DNA of 64,000 bases from Gemmatimonadota bacterium (GTDB lineage: Bacteria > Gemmatimonadota > Gemmatimonadetes > Gemmatimonadales > Gemmatimonadaceae): assembly GCA_028287285.1 (NCBI GenBank), contig JAQBPY010000380.1:1-64000 (forward strand), written 5' to 3'. Both the position numbers and the translations under genes were made by a program. Of the stretch, positions 7,680 through 16,351 are shown in pieces (within the stretch, counting starts at the first letter, position 1; each line of letters begins with the position of its first letter). The notes below the pieces were generated by a model. It saw only the letters and a list, made by a program, of their open reading frames with translations, searched no databases and was not told where the DNA came from.

Positions 7680-10349
7680 CTACTTCCCGATCCAGTACGT
7701 GGCCTTCACCAGAAATACATTCGTGGGCACCGTCCGGAAAATCGCGCCCACATCCCGCCGCCCATCGAAGTCGCCGACGGGCGCAAAGTCGCTCCGCTGC
7801 TGCTGCCACACGAAGTACAGCGAGGAGCCCGGCCGGTAATCCCACCGTGCCACGGCATTGCCGCGCAATGAACGCACGTTGAAGTTGGGCTGTGCAATGG
7901 TGAACGACGGCGCCGCGCCGCTGCCGTCAGGGTCGACGGTGTACGCCGACGTCGCCGTGTTGTAGGAGATCGTTCCACGCTCCGAGCCGTAGCGCGCGAA
8001 CGAATACGTGCCCGGCGTCACGAGCTCCTTGTAATCATTGTAGCTTCCCGCCGACGTAAACGGCTGCACGTACATCACGAAGCTCAACGTGGGCGAAATG
8101 GTCACGTCCATGCGCGTGTCGAGCGAGAGTGTGGTCTGCGTAAGAGTACCAAGCACGTAACGACGACCGTAGGTGCTAGTCGCGAGTGGATCGACGGCGG
8201 TGCGAACGAGCTGCTCCCGGTCGAACAGGCGCGTCCACGTGGGCGAAAGGTTGAAGCGCACGTTGGAGCTTGGCCGGATGTCGAGCGAGACACTGGTTTG
8301 TGCGTACTCGCCACCAATGCGATCGTGCACGTAGGTACCGTTCGCTCCAAGCACCGCACGGCGACGAGCATCGGTGTTGAGGCTCCCATTGTACTGCCAC
8401 AGCGCCGGCTGCTTGCCTTCCGGCCCGCCGCGCAGCAGCTGGTCGTCGAATGCATCCGCCGTATACGTCACGCCGAGACTCGCGCTCCACAGATTGAGGA
8501 ATGTCCCGTTCAATCGGCCCGCATACCCATGGAAGATGCCCTTGCCGCCATGGTTGTAGGCGTCGTTCTCGAAGACATAGGCATTCCAGTTGCGAAGATG
8601 CGCGCCGGCGGTGAAGTCCTGATGGCCCATGAGTGTGGAAATCGCCGTGTAGCCCGTCGCGCTCTGGAAGCCGAGGTCGTTGAGCTCGAGACCGGGGCTG
8701 CTGGTCTTGATGGCCACAGAGCCGAAGTTTGTACCCTGCTTCTGCAGCGCCACTTCACCGATGTATCCCTTGAGGGACGTCCGTGTCGTGTCGTACCTGA
8801 GACCAAGATCCGCAGCGTCGGGCCGTTGGAAGTAGTGGTTGCTCACGCGCTGCGTTGCGGCGATGGCGCGCTGGCTTCCCTGCACCGCGCTGCCCGCAAG
8901 AAATCCGCTCGCGATCCACGTGCGCTTGGCCATGTCATGCTCGAAGTCGACGCCGCCGAAGGTCGCGTTGGAGCGAAGGAATGGGGCAAAGATGGTATCA
9001 CTCACGGCGCGTGACGTCCGCTCGAGCATTGCCCCCACGGTGGTCGCTCCACCGCGGAAGTCGCGCTTCACGCGGCCCGCGAAGTAGTTGCTGAGCGGCT
9101 CCACGGGGCGGTTGTATTGCGTTCCGGCCGTGGTCAGAACCTGCGCGCGCTGCTCGGTGGTGACGGCGTCCAGGAGACCCACGGTCCACGGGCCGGCCTT
9201 GCCCGTGACTTTTGCGGCGCCGGCAATGGTCGTCTGCGATGGAACGTCGGCGAAGAGCGTTCCTCCGGGGACGCCAAGCTGTGGCTGGCGTCCAATGCGG
9301 CGCGAATAGAGAAAGGTGTTACTGCCATAGTCGTTCTGGCGCACGACCTGCCCGAAGCTGAAGACGTCGGATCCCTCGAGGAAGAATGGACGTTTCTCGG
9401 GAAACGACGTCTCGAACGCGCTCAGGTTCACGACGGCGGGATCCACTTCCACCTGGCCGAAGTCAGGATTTACGGTGGCGCTGAGCGTGAGCCCGCCAGG
9501 CAATCCGTATTTCAGGTCGCCCCCGACTTTGGGCGTGGTGCTCGTGTGGTCGTAGAAGGGGTTAGCGGCGTCGCCCGGTGCACGCGTGACCGTCGAGCTC
9601 ACGTACGGCGTGATCTCGAGCCGTTGTGGAACTCGAATGCCATCGAGGCCCACGAGGTCGCCGAAGCGCGAGACGAATGCGCCGTCCTGCTGTCTCCACG
9701 GCGCCCACGAGTCACGCTCGTTGCGACGTGCGATGTCGCGTTGGACCTGCAGCCCCCACACGCGCCCGCTCGACGAATCGCCACCGAACCGCAATTGACT
9801 GAGCGGAATGCGATACTCGGCCACCCATCCCAGTGAGTCCACGCGCGTGGCAACGTCCCACACCGCGTCCCAGTTGGTGTCCTCGCTGCCGTCGTTGAAG
9901 GTGTAGACGTCCTTCTTTACACCGCGCGGCGTGGTCGAGAATCGAAATGCCGTACGGCGGTCGTGATAGGAATCGATGACGAGGTGCACCCAGTCCGTGT
10001 AGATCCCGGTTGACGCATCAGCATCGCGCCGAGCGAGTCCGGCGGCGATGGAGTCCGGGTGGGTATCGAAGAGCCGGATACCGACGTAGAGTGCGTCGTC
10101 ATCATAGAGGATGCGAACCTGCGTCTGGTCCGTGGCCGGCGCACCGGGCTGCGGGTAGCTCTGGGTGAAAGCGGTCGAGGGCTCGGCGGTGGCCCATGCG
10201 GCATCGTCGAGCTTGCCGTCGATGGCGATTGGCGTGGTGCGGCGGGTGGCATACATGCTTCGCGGCGGGGCGGCCGGTGCATTCTGCTGGGCGTGGGCTC
10301 GTATCGGGAGAAGTGCGAGGCTGAGCGCCAGCGCGAATCGAAGGTGCAT
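7680..10349 (-). CDS. DUF5916 / carbohydrate-binding family 9-like outer-membrane-associated protein
   Basis: Signal peptide MHLRFALALSLALLPIRAHAQQ. CBM9-like PIAIDGKLDDAAWATAEPSTAF. Then FPEKRPFFLEGSDVF and a barrel-like C-terminus typical of DUF5916. Confidence 0.85.
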   Translation of the reverse strand: MHLRFALALSLALLPIRAHAQQNAPAAPPRSMYATRRTTPIAIDGKLDDAAWATAEPSTAFTQSYPQPGAPATDQTQVRILYDDDALYVGIRLFDTHPDSIAAGLARRDADASTGIYTDWVHLVIDSYHDRRTAFRFSTTPRGVKKDVYTFNDGSEDTNWDAVWDVATRVDSLGWVAEYRIPLSQLRFGGDSSSGRVWGLQVQRDIARRNERDSWAPWRQQDGAFVSRFGDLVGLDGIRVPQRLEITPYVSSTVTRAPGDAANPFYDHTSTTPKVGGDLKYGLPGGLTLSATVNPDFGQVEVDPAVVNLSAFETSFPEKRPFFLEGSDVFSFGQVVRQNDYGSNTFLYSRRIGRQPQLGVPGGTLFADVPSQTTIAGAAKVTGKAGPWTVGLLDAVTTEQRAQVLTTAGTQYNRPVEPLSNYFAGRVKRDFRGGATTVGAMLERTSRAVSDTIFAPFLRSNATFGGVDFEHDMAKRTWIASGFLAGSAVQGSQRAIAATQRVSNHYFQRPDAADLGLRYDTTRTSLKGYIGEVALQKQGTNFGSVAIKTSSPGLELNDLGFQSATGYTAISTLMGHQDFTAGAHLRNWNAYVFENDAYNHGGKGIFHGYAGRLNGTFLNLWSASLGVTYTADAFDDQLLRGGPEGKQPALWQYNGSLNTDARRRAVLGANGTYVHDRIGGEYAQTSVSLDIRPSSNVRFNLSPTWTRLFDREQLVRTAVDPLATSTYGRRYVLGTLTQTTLSLDTRMDVTISPTLSFVMYVQPFTSAGSYNDYKELVTPGTYSFARYGSERGTISYNTATSAYTVDPDGSGAAPSFTIAQPNFNVRSLRGNAVARWDYRPGSSLYFVWQQQRSDFAPVGDFDGRRDVGAIFRTVPTNVFLVKATYWIGK

Positions 10350-10532
10350 GTTGGGAGGGCGGATGAGCGCGATGTTGTCGGTGGGATGTTTGACACCGCC
10401 ATACCGATTCGGTTGAATTATCAACACTAAACGTTGCCCGGGGTGTGCTGGCGTGGATAGGAAGATTCTGCGTGGAAAGCGTGACAGCCACCGCTTTTTC
10501 GCCCCGACGAGCCATGAGGTCGTTACGGAATC

Positions 10533-10752
10533 TCCCGACACGCGCACAGCGCGTGCGGGATGACAATAGCGGCTACCGGTCATCCCGAAAGAGCGTAGCG
10601 ATTACCTGTCATCCCGAAAGAGCGCAGCGATTACCTGTCATCCCGCAGGAGCGCAGCGACTGTCGGGAGATACTCCCCGAACTTTTCGCCAGACTGGCCA
10701 CGAGATCGTGATGGAATCTCCCGACACACGCACGGCGCTCGCGGGATGACAC
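10533..10752. repeat. Cluster of dispersed hairpin/REP-like elements, including a 29-bp tandem unit
   Basis: TCCCGACACGCGC..GCGCGTGCGGGA hairpin at 10533. GTCATCCCGAAAGAGCGYAGCGATTACCT at 10579-10607 and 10608-10636, third diverged unit from 10637, inverted copy near 10714-10752. Confidence 0.85.
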
Positions 10753-10768
10753 AACACACACCTGCGTC

Positions 10769-11155
10769 TCAACCCGGACGCGCCCCGCACTCCACCAGCA
10801 GCGCCGCGAGGATGGAGCGATGGCAGCGCTCCGCGTTCTCGCAATAACAACCCACCGAGAAGTTCGTCTGGTGCGACAGCGCCGCCAGCAGGTCCACCGT
10901 GCGCCGCGCGTCGGGCCTGGCCATCTCGGCGCGATACTTTCGCTCGAAGGTCCGCCACGACTTCTCGTCCGTCGACATGAGCGCCAATGTCACCAGCGGC
11001 TGGCTCGGCGCGAGTATCGGCAGCCAGACGTCGTAGAAATTGCGCAACGCAAATTCCGACCTGGGCACGCCGCGTGGCGGACGTCGAACGGTGCCGATGC
11101 GCAGGCCCTCATCCCTCTGGCGAGGCGTGCCGAGTTGTACGATTCGAATGCTCAT
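10769..11155 (-). CDS. DUF488 family protein
   Basis: GTVRRPPRGVPRSEFALRNFYDVWLPILAPS and FSVGCYCENAERCHRSILAALL match the DUF488 pattern. Confidence 0.85.
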   Translation of the reverse strand: MSIRIVQLGTPRQRDEGLRIGTVRRPPRGVPRSEFALRNFYDVWLPILAPSQPLVTLALMSTDEKSWRTFERKYRAEMARPDARRTVDLLAALSHQTNFSVGCYCENAERCHRSILAALLVECGARPG

Positions 11156-11161
11156 GCGGCG

Positions 11162-12559
11162 CTACTTGTGGCTCAGCGCATACGCCTGCGTGAGCGTGGA
11201 ATACTTCACCAGCATGTTCGGCACCTCCCACGCCGGGAGTTTCCCCGCGCGGAGGTACTGCAAAAAGCTCGACGTCACCTGCCCGAAGTGGGCCTCGTGC
11301 CCGACGTCGTACGTGGCGGGCACCGTAAGGACCCATGCATCGCCGTCGCGGCGCGCGGCGACACCGGGAAAACGCGCCTGCAACGATGCCACAGCCGCAG
11401 CGAGTGCCGACTCGAACGCATCCGCACTCACCGACGGCGCACGCGTGACGTACACCGTGGGCTTGTACTTCTCCACCGCGCCCTGTCTGATCTCGAGCGT
11501 TGCCTTCGTGCCGCGGAGGACGGAGTGATGGGTGTCGCCGGAACCCGGCGGCGCCTCGAAATCCCACGTGGCCGCCACGCGCGCATACACGCCGTTGATG
11601 CGGTACGACATCTCACCGTTGCAGTAGTACTGGAGTACGCCGTCCTTCACATCCGGTGCGAGGTATTCGGGAAAACGCTCCGCACCGGTAACCCGCTTGA
11701 ATTGCGCGGGCGTGATGGGTGTGGGCCACCGCCGGGAGCTGCGTACGGCCACGTCCGACTCGTGCAGCGTCCTGTTCGGAAACGCCTCCCACTGGACCAG
11801 GTCCACGAGGTGCGTGCCCACGTCCTGCAGCCCTTCGCCTTCCTGCTTCACGTCAAAGAACCACTCTGGGCGCCGAAGTGGTATACCGGCCACGACCTTG
11901 GACAGGAAGTGCACGCTCTCCATGCGGATGCCCGGGTCATCCCGTGTGCCACGCTGCAACGTGCCGAACAGCGCCTTCGACAGGGAGAGCTCACGCTGCA
12001 GCGTATTCGTGATCTCGTTGCGCTCCGTCATGATGTCGTACAGCAGCACGTGCCTGGCGGCGGCATTCCTGAATGCCTTCCGGAGCAGGACGAGATCCTC
12101 CGGCGTGCGAACCATCGGCTTGTCGCCGAGCACGTTGAGCTGTGCGTCGACCGCCCGTGCGATGTAGTCCGTCTTCTGCGCATTGTTCCCCGCGATGACC
12201 ACGACATCCCCTGCACGCTCGGCGAGCATTTTCCTGAAGTAGTCGGGGCCCGAGTACACCACCTCGGCCCAATGCGTGGGCTGGTCGGCGCGCTTGTTGA
12301 ATGCCTCCACGCGTGCGAGGTGCTGCGCGAGATCATCGCCCGCCGGCGCGTAGACGTGCACCACGGAGTCGAGGTCGGCAGACATGAACTTCTGCACGAG
12401 CGACGCGTGGAAGTGTCCCGGGTCGAGCGTGATGAGGCGGTACGGCTGCCGTTGCGCGTGTGCCGCGCTCGCGGTGGACAGGAGAGCGGCGAGCGCTACG
12501 CGTGTGACAGCGCGAAGACGATGAGGCCGAGTCGGCATGCGTGTGCGTGAAGGAGTCAT
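11162..12559 (-). CDS. Gfo/Idh/MocA-like oxidoreductase with putative oxidoreductase C-terminal domain, exported
   Basis: Signal-like N-terminus. YRLITLDPGHFHASLVQKF; VVVIAGNNAQKTDYIARAVDAQLNVLGDKPM. Exact start uncertain. Confidence 0.75.
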   Translation of the reverse strand: MTPSRTRMPTRPHRLRAVTRVALAALLSTASAAHAQRQPYRLITLDPGHFHASLVQKFMSADLDSVVHVYAPAGDDLAQHLARVEAFNKRADQPTHWAEVVYSGPDYFRKMLAERAGDVVVIAGNNAQKTDYIARAVDAQLNVLGDKPMVRTPEDLVLLRKAFRNAAARHVLLYDIMTERNEITNTLQRELSLSKALFGTLQRGTRDDPGIRMESVHFLSKVVAGIPLRRPEWFFDVKQEGEGLQDVGTHLVDLVQWEAFPNRTLHESDVAVRSSRRWPTPITPAQFKRVTGAERFPEYLAPDVKDGVLQYYCNGEMSYRINGVYARVAATWDFEAPPGSGDTHHSVLRGTKATLEIRQGAVEKYKPTVYVTRAPSVSADAFESALAAAVASLQARFPGVAARRDGDAWVLTVPATYDVGHEAHFGQVTSSFLQYLRAGKLPAWEVPNMLVKYSTLTQAYALSHK

Positions 12560-12852
12560 GAATCAGCGAGCGCGAGACGCCACCCGGACGCCCAGTGCAA
12601 TCTGGCACCGCCCGCCAAAAAATCGTACGGGACAGCAGACGTTGTCGTCCCGCGCATAGCAAAGGACCTGTTCATTTTACGACCTCTCTCCAGCCGGCGT
12701 TGCCGACCCGTGATCCGCGGTATATATTAATTTCTATTGTTATGAATTTGCGGTTGTACCTTGGCCAGGTGACAGCCCGGCGACACTCCACGGAGGGCTC
12801 GCCCGTAGTACTCTGGAGAGACACGAAGTGCTCCTCCAAATCCGGACCGCCG

Positions 12853-13338
12853 ATGACCCAGCCCACCACCGCAGCAGCCCAACCGTCCCCGGCTCGCGTC
12901 CAGGCACGTCCGCAGGCCGACGCTGGCACGAACGCAGCCACTGGCCAGATGCCCGCAAGGGTCTATGCGCCCGTTCCCCGTGGCGGCGGCCGCCTCATCG
13001 TGGAGGAGGATGGCGATCGCACCGTTTACACCACCACGGAGCTGCCGCCGCAGATGCTGATGATGGCGCACCGCGCGCAGCAGACGGCATTCGGCCTCAT
13101 GGGGATGCTCGCCGTGATCGTGATTGTGGGTCCCTTTGCGCGCATGTTCGCGCGGCGCATCGAGAAACGTGCGGAGCGTGACATGATGGGCGCTGCGGGC
13201 ACGAACGCACAGCTGCTCCAGCAGCAACTCCTGCAGCTGCAGCAGAGCGTGGACGCCATGTCCGTGGAGGTCGAGCGCATCAGCGAATCGCAGCGCTTCC
13301 AGAGCAAGCTGCTCTACGAAAAGGCATCGCGTCCGTAG
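12853..13338 (+). CDS. Hypothetical single-pass membrane protein with C-terminal coiled coil
   Basis: Hydrophobic AFGLMGMLAVIVIVGPFARMF followed by Q-rich LLQQQLLQLQQSVDAMSVEVERISESQRFQ. Start set at MTQPTTAAAQ. Confidence 0.65.
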   Translation: MTQPTTAAAQPSPARVQARPQADAGTNAATGQMPARVYAPVPRGGGRLIVEEDGDRTVYTTTELPPQMLMMAHRAQQTAFGLMGMLAVIVIVGPFARMFARRIEKRAERDMMGAAGTNAQLLQQQLLQLQQSVDAMSVEVERISESQRFQSKLLYEKASRP

Positions 13339-13464
13339 CATGGGAGCAGTCAGCGCCATGCTGGTGCTCTCCGTGGTATGGAGAGCACATGCCAAAGAGG
13401 CGCATTCCGACAGCGAGCGACTCGAGCTCGGCCGCAGACTGGCTGCCCGCCGCGGAGCGTGACA

Positions 13465-13509
13465 GGTCGTACCAGGCGGTTCTCGTTGGCAGCCGCGTCT
13501 GGTACGACC
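13465..13509. repeat. Inverted repeat with 11-bp perfect arms
   Basis: GGTCGTACCAG (13465-13475) and CTGGTACGACC (13499-13509). Confidence 0.8.
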
Positions 13510-13522
13510 CGCCGGGGGACCG

Positions 13523-13546
13523 GGGGTGTAGCACGGGGTGTAGCAC
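13523..13546. repeat. Tandem 12-mer duplication
   Basis: GGGGTGTAGCAC present twice back to back. Confidence 0.8.
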
Positions 13547-13555
13547 AAGGTTGCC

Positions 13556-13610
13556 GTCGCCCTGAGCGCAGCGTCAATGAAGGCAGGCCTTCGCTGTGCT
13601 CAAGGACGAC
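13556..13610. repeat. Imperfect inverted repeat of a second dispersed motif (GTCCTTCGCTGCGCTCAGGGCGAC type)
   Basis: GTCGCCCTGAGCGCAGCG ... CGCTGTGCTCAAGGACGAC. A single-arm copy occurs at 22371-22394. Confidence 0.65.
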
Positions 13611-13704
13611 GAAATCCGGCCCCCCCCAATGCGACTAGTCGCGCCGCTGGGGAAAATCACACATTATTCATGCTGGACATCATCCTCACCCGCAGGACAT
13701 ACAC

Positions 13705-15792
13705 ATGAAGCAACTTTCGCACTCCACGGCACGCCGCCTCGCAACGGCCGCTGCCCTCGTCGTCGTCAGCACGACGTCCGCGCACGCTCAGAAGCTCACG
13801 AGCGGCATCGATACCACCAATTTCGACCGCTCCATCCGGCCGCAAGACGATTTCTTCCGGTTCGTCAACGGCGGATGGCTCAAGAAGACGGAAATCAAGA
13901 GCGACGCCACCGGCGCCGGCGCATTCAACGAGCTGTCCGATCGCAGCCGCGATGCCATGCACGGCCTGTTCGAGGACGCCGCGCACCCCATCAAGCCCAG
14001 CGCTGATTCCCGCGCGTCCACCACGCTGCACTCCGCCAATGGACCCACGGAGGCCGAGCGCAAGAAGATTGGCGATCTTTACGCGAGCTTCATGGATTCC
14101 GCGCACGTGGAAAAGCTCGGTCTCGCCCCGCTCGCCGGCGAGATGAAGTCCATTGCCGCGCTCAAGTCATCCACCCAGCTCCCCACGACCTTCGCCCATT
14201 TCGCCCGGCTCGGCATCCAGAGCCCCATTGGCGTTGGCGTTGGACAGGACCCCAAGGCCAGCTCAGTCAACATCGTCCAGGTGAGCCAGTCGGGACTGGG
14301 GCTTCCCGATCGCGACTACTACCTGAAGGATGACCCGAAAATGGCGGCGACGCGTGCGGCGTACGTCGACTATCTCACCAAGATGTTCACGCTTGCCAAA
14401 CAGCCCGATCCTGCAGGCGCGGCCAAGCGTGTGCTCGCGCTCGAGACAGCCATTGCCGCCAAGCAGTGGGACCGCGTCAAGAGCCGAGACCGCAATGCGA
14501 CATACAACAGGATGACCGTGGCGCAGCTCGCCGCGCTCACCCCGAACTATGACTGGAAGTCCTACCTCGCCACGGCGAAGCTGACCAAGGCCACGGATGT
14601 CATCGTCCGCCAGCCCGATTACCTCGCGGCCGTGGACACGATCATCAAGGCGACGCCCGCCTCCACATGGCGCGAGTACCTGGCGGCGAAGGTGCTCGAC
14701 GCTTCGGCCGACCTGCTCCCCACGGCCTTCGTGAACGCCAAGTTCGACTTTCGCGGCAAGACCCTGAGCGGCCAGCAGGAGCTCGCTCCACGGTGGAAGC
14801 GTGCCGTCGGCACCACCGAAGGCATCCTGGGCGACGCCACCGGCAAGCTGTACGTGGAGAAGTACTTCAAGCCCGAGGCGAAGGAGCGGATGGACAAGCT
14901 CGTCGCCAACCTCCGTACCGCGTACGCGGTGGGCATCGACAGCCTGGATTGGATGAGCCCCGCGACCAAGAAGGCCGCGAAGGAAAAGCTCGCCCATTTC
15001 ACGGTGAAGATCGGCTACCCCGACAAGCCGCGCGACTACCAGAAGATCGAGATCACGCGCGGCGACCTCGTTGGCAACACCAAGCGCGCCCGCGCGGCGC
15101 AATACGACGAGCAGATCTCGCAGCTCGGCAAGCCGGTGGATCGGTCGCGCTGGGGCATGACGGCGCAGACGGTGAACGCGTACTACAACCCGAGCAACAA
15201 CGAGATCGTCTTTCCGGCCGCGATTCTCCAGCCGCCGTTCTTTGACGTCTACGCCGACGACGCCGCGAACTACGGTGGCATTGGCGCTGTCATCGGCCAT
15301 GAAATCGGGCACGGCTTCGACGACCAGGGCCGCAAGAGTGACGGCGAGGGCAACCTGCGCGACTGGTGGTCCGCCGACGACGCCAAGTCCTTCGACGCCC
15401 GCACCACGAAGCTTGGCGCGCAGTACGATGCGATCAACCCGATTGACGACCTTCACATCAACGGCAAGCTCACGATGGGCGAGAACATCGGCGACCTGAG
15501 TGGGCTCGCACAGGCGTACCGGGCCTGGAAGATCTCGTTGAATGGCAAGGAGCCGCCCGTCATCGACGGCCTCACGGGCGACCAGCGGTTCTTCATGGGC
15601 TTTGCGCAGATCTGGCGCACGAAGCAGCGTGACGAGGCGCTCCGGAACCAGCTGCTCACCAATCCGCACTCGCCGGGCCAGTACCGGGCGTTCGTGCCGC
15701 TGGTGAACAACGATGCGTTTCTCAACACGTTTGGCGTGAAGCCGGGCGACAAGATGTACAAGGCGCCGGCGGAGCGGGTGAAGATCTGGTAG
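13705..15792 (+). CDS. M13 family (neprilysin/PepO-like) zinc metallopeptidase
   Basis: Signal peptide. GAVIGHEIGHGFDDQGRKSDGEGNLRDWW zinc site. NGKLTMGENIGDLSGL; C-terminal VKPGDKMYKAPAERVKIW. Confidence 0.97.
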   Translation: MKQLSHSTARRLATAAALVVVSTTSAHAQKLTSGIDTTNFDRSIRPQDDFFRFVNGGWLKKTEIKSDATGAGAFNELSDRSRDAMHGLFEDAAHPIKPSADSRASTTLHSANGPTEAERKKIGDLYASFMDSAHVEKLGLAPLAGEMKSIAALKSSTQLPTTFAHFARLGIQSPIGVGVGQDPKASSVNIVQVSQSGLGLPDRDYYLKDDPKMAATRAAYVDYLTKMFTLAKQPDPAGAAKRVLALETAIAAKQWDRVKSRDRNATYNRMTVAQLAALTPNYDWKSYLATAKLTKATDVIVRQPDYLAAVDTIIKATPASTWREYLAAKVLDASADLLPTAFVNAKFDFRGKTLSGQQELAPRWKRAVGTTEGILGDATGKLYVEKYFKPEAKERMDKLVANLRTAYAVGIDSLDWMSPATKKAAKEKLAHFTVKIGYPDKPRDYQKIEITRGDLVGNTKRARAAQYDEQISQLGKPVDRSRWGMTAQTVNAYYNPSNNEIVFPAAILQPPFFDVYADDAANYGGIGAVIGHEIGHGFDDQGRKSDGEGNLRDWWSADDAKSFDARTTKLGAQYDAINPIDDLHINGKLTMGENIGDLSGLAQAYRAWKISLNGKEPPVIDGLTGDQRFFMGFAQIWRTKQRDEALRNQLLTNPHSPGQYRAFVPLVNNDAFLNTFGVKPGDKMYKAPAERVKIW

Positions 15793-15834
15793 GTGGCGGC
15801 TGCTGTCACCCCCTCACGCCCCTCCGCGCGGTCC

Positions 15835-15869
15835 TGTCATCCCGCACGCGCTCCGCGCGTGTCGGGAGA
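15835..15869. repeat. Dispersed hairpin repeat, single copy
   Basis: TGTCATCCCGCACGCGCTCCGCGCGTGTCGGGAGA just downstream of the M13 peptidase stop. Confidence 0.8.
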
Positions 15870-15949
15870 CAGCGTGCGGAACTGGTGACCGGGGCGGCGG
15901 CGAATTGGTGCCGTTCTCCCTGACTGGCCAGAAGTCAAACCATTGGTGA

Positions 15950-15970
15950 TACATAACTGTCTTATGGGTA
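15950..15970. promoter_or_regulatory. Possible PadR operator (weak)
   Basis: TACATAACTGTCTTATGGGTA with CATAA/TTATG inverted arms, about 30 bp upstream of the PadR start. Confidence 0.3.
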
Positions 15971-16000
15971 GGCCTCACCTTCTACCCCTGAGACAGCCCA

Positions 16001-16351
16001 ATGACCGACACCCGGCTCCGCCTGCTCAAAGGCACCTTCGACGTCCTCATCCTCAAGACGCTCTCGTGGGGCCCTGCCCACGGCTACGCCATTTCGCGAT
16101 TCATCGCGACGACGTCGCTGGACGACCTCAAGATCGAGGAAGGCGCGCTCTACCCGGCGCTGAGACGTCTGGAGGAGCGGGGCTGGATCGACGCCGAATG
16201 GCGAACGACGGAGACTGGCCGGGAGGCGCGGGTCTACACCCTCACGGAATCAGGCCGTCGAGGTGCGCTTAATGAAGTTGCCGCGTGGGAGCGGTACGTA
16301 GCGGCGTTCGCACGGGTGCTGCGGGCAACACCCGACGGAGCCCTCGCATGA
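16001..16351 (+). CDS. PadR family transcriptional regulator
   Basis: LLKGTFDVLILKTLSWGPAHGYAISRFI...LKIEEGALYPALRRLEERGWIDAEWR. Confidence 0.95.
   Translation: MTDTRLRLLKGTFDVLILKTLSWGPAHGYAISRFIATTSLDDLKIEEGALYPALRRLEERGWIDAEWRTTETGREARVYTLTESGRRGALNEVAAWERYVAAFARVLRATPDGALA

Noticed and set aside
10579-10665. Possible CRISPR array because of the 29-bp period
   Set aside because: Units are directly adjacent with no spacers, no cas genes are in the window, and the same motif is dispersed elsewhere.
10820-12550. 576-aa + strand ORF antisense to the Gfo/Idh and DUF488 genes
   Set aside because: Composition typical of a shadow ORF; the - strand frames carry recognisable family motifs.
14263-15669. 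468-aa - strand ORF inside the M13 peptidase gene
   Set aside because: Antisense to a clear peptidase with HEIGH motif; no motif in the shadow frame.
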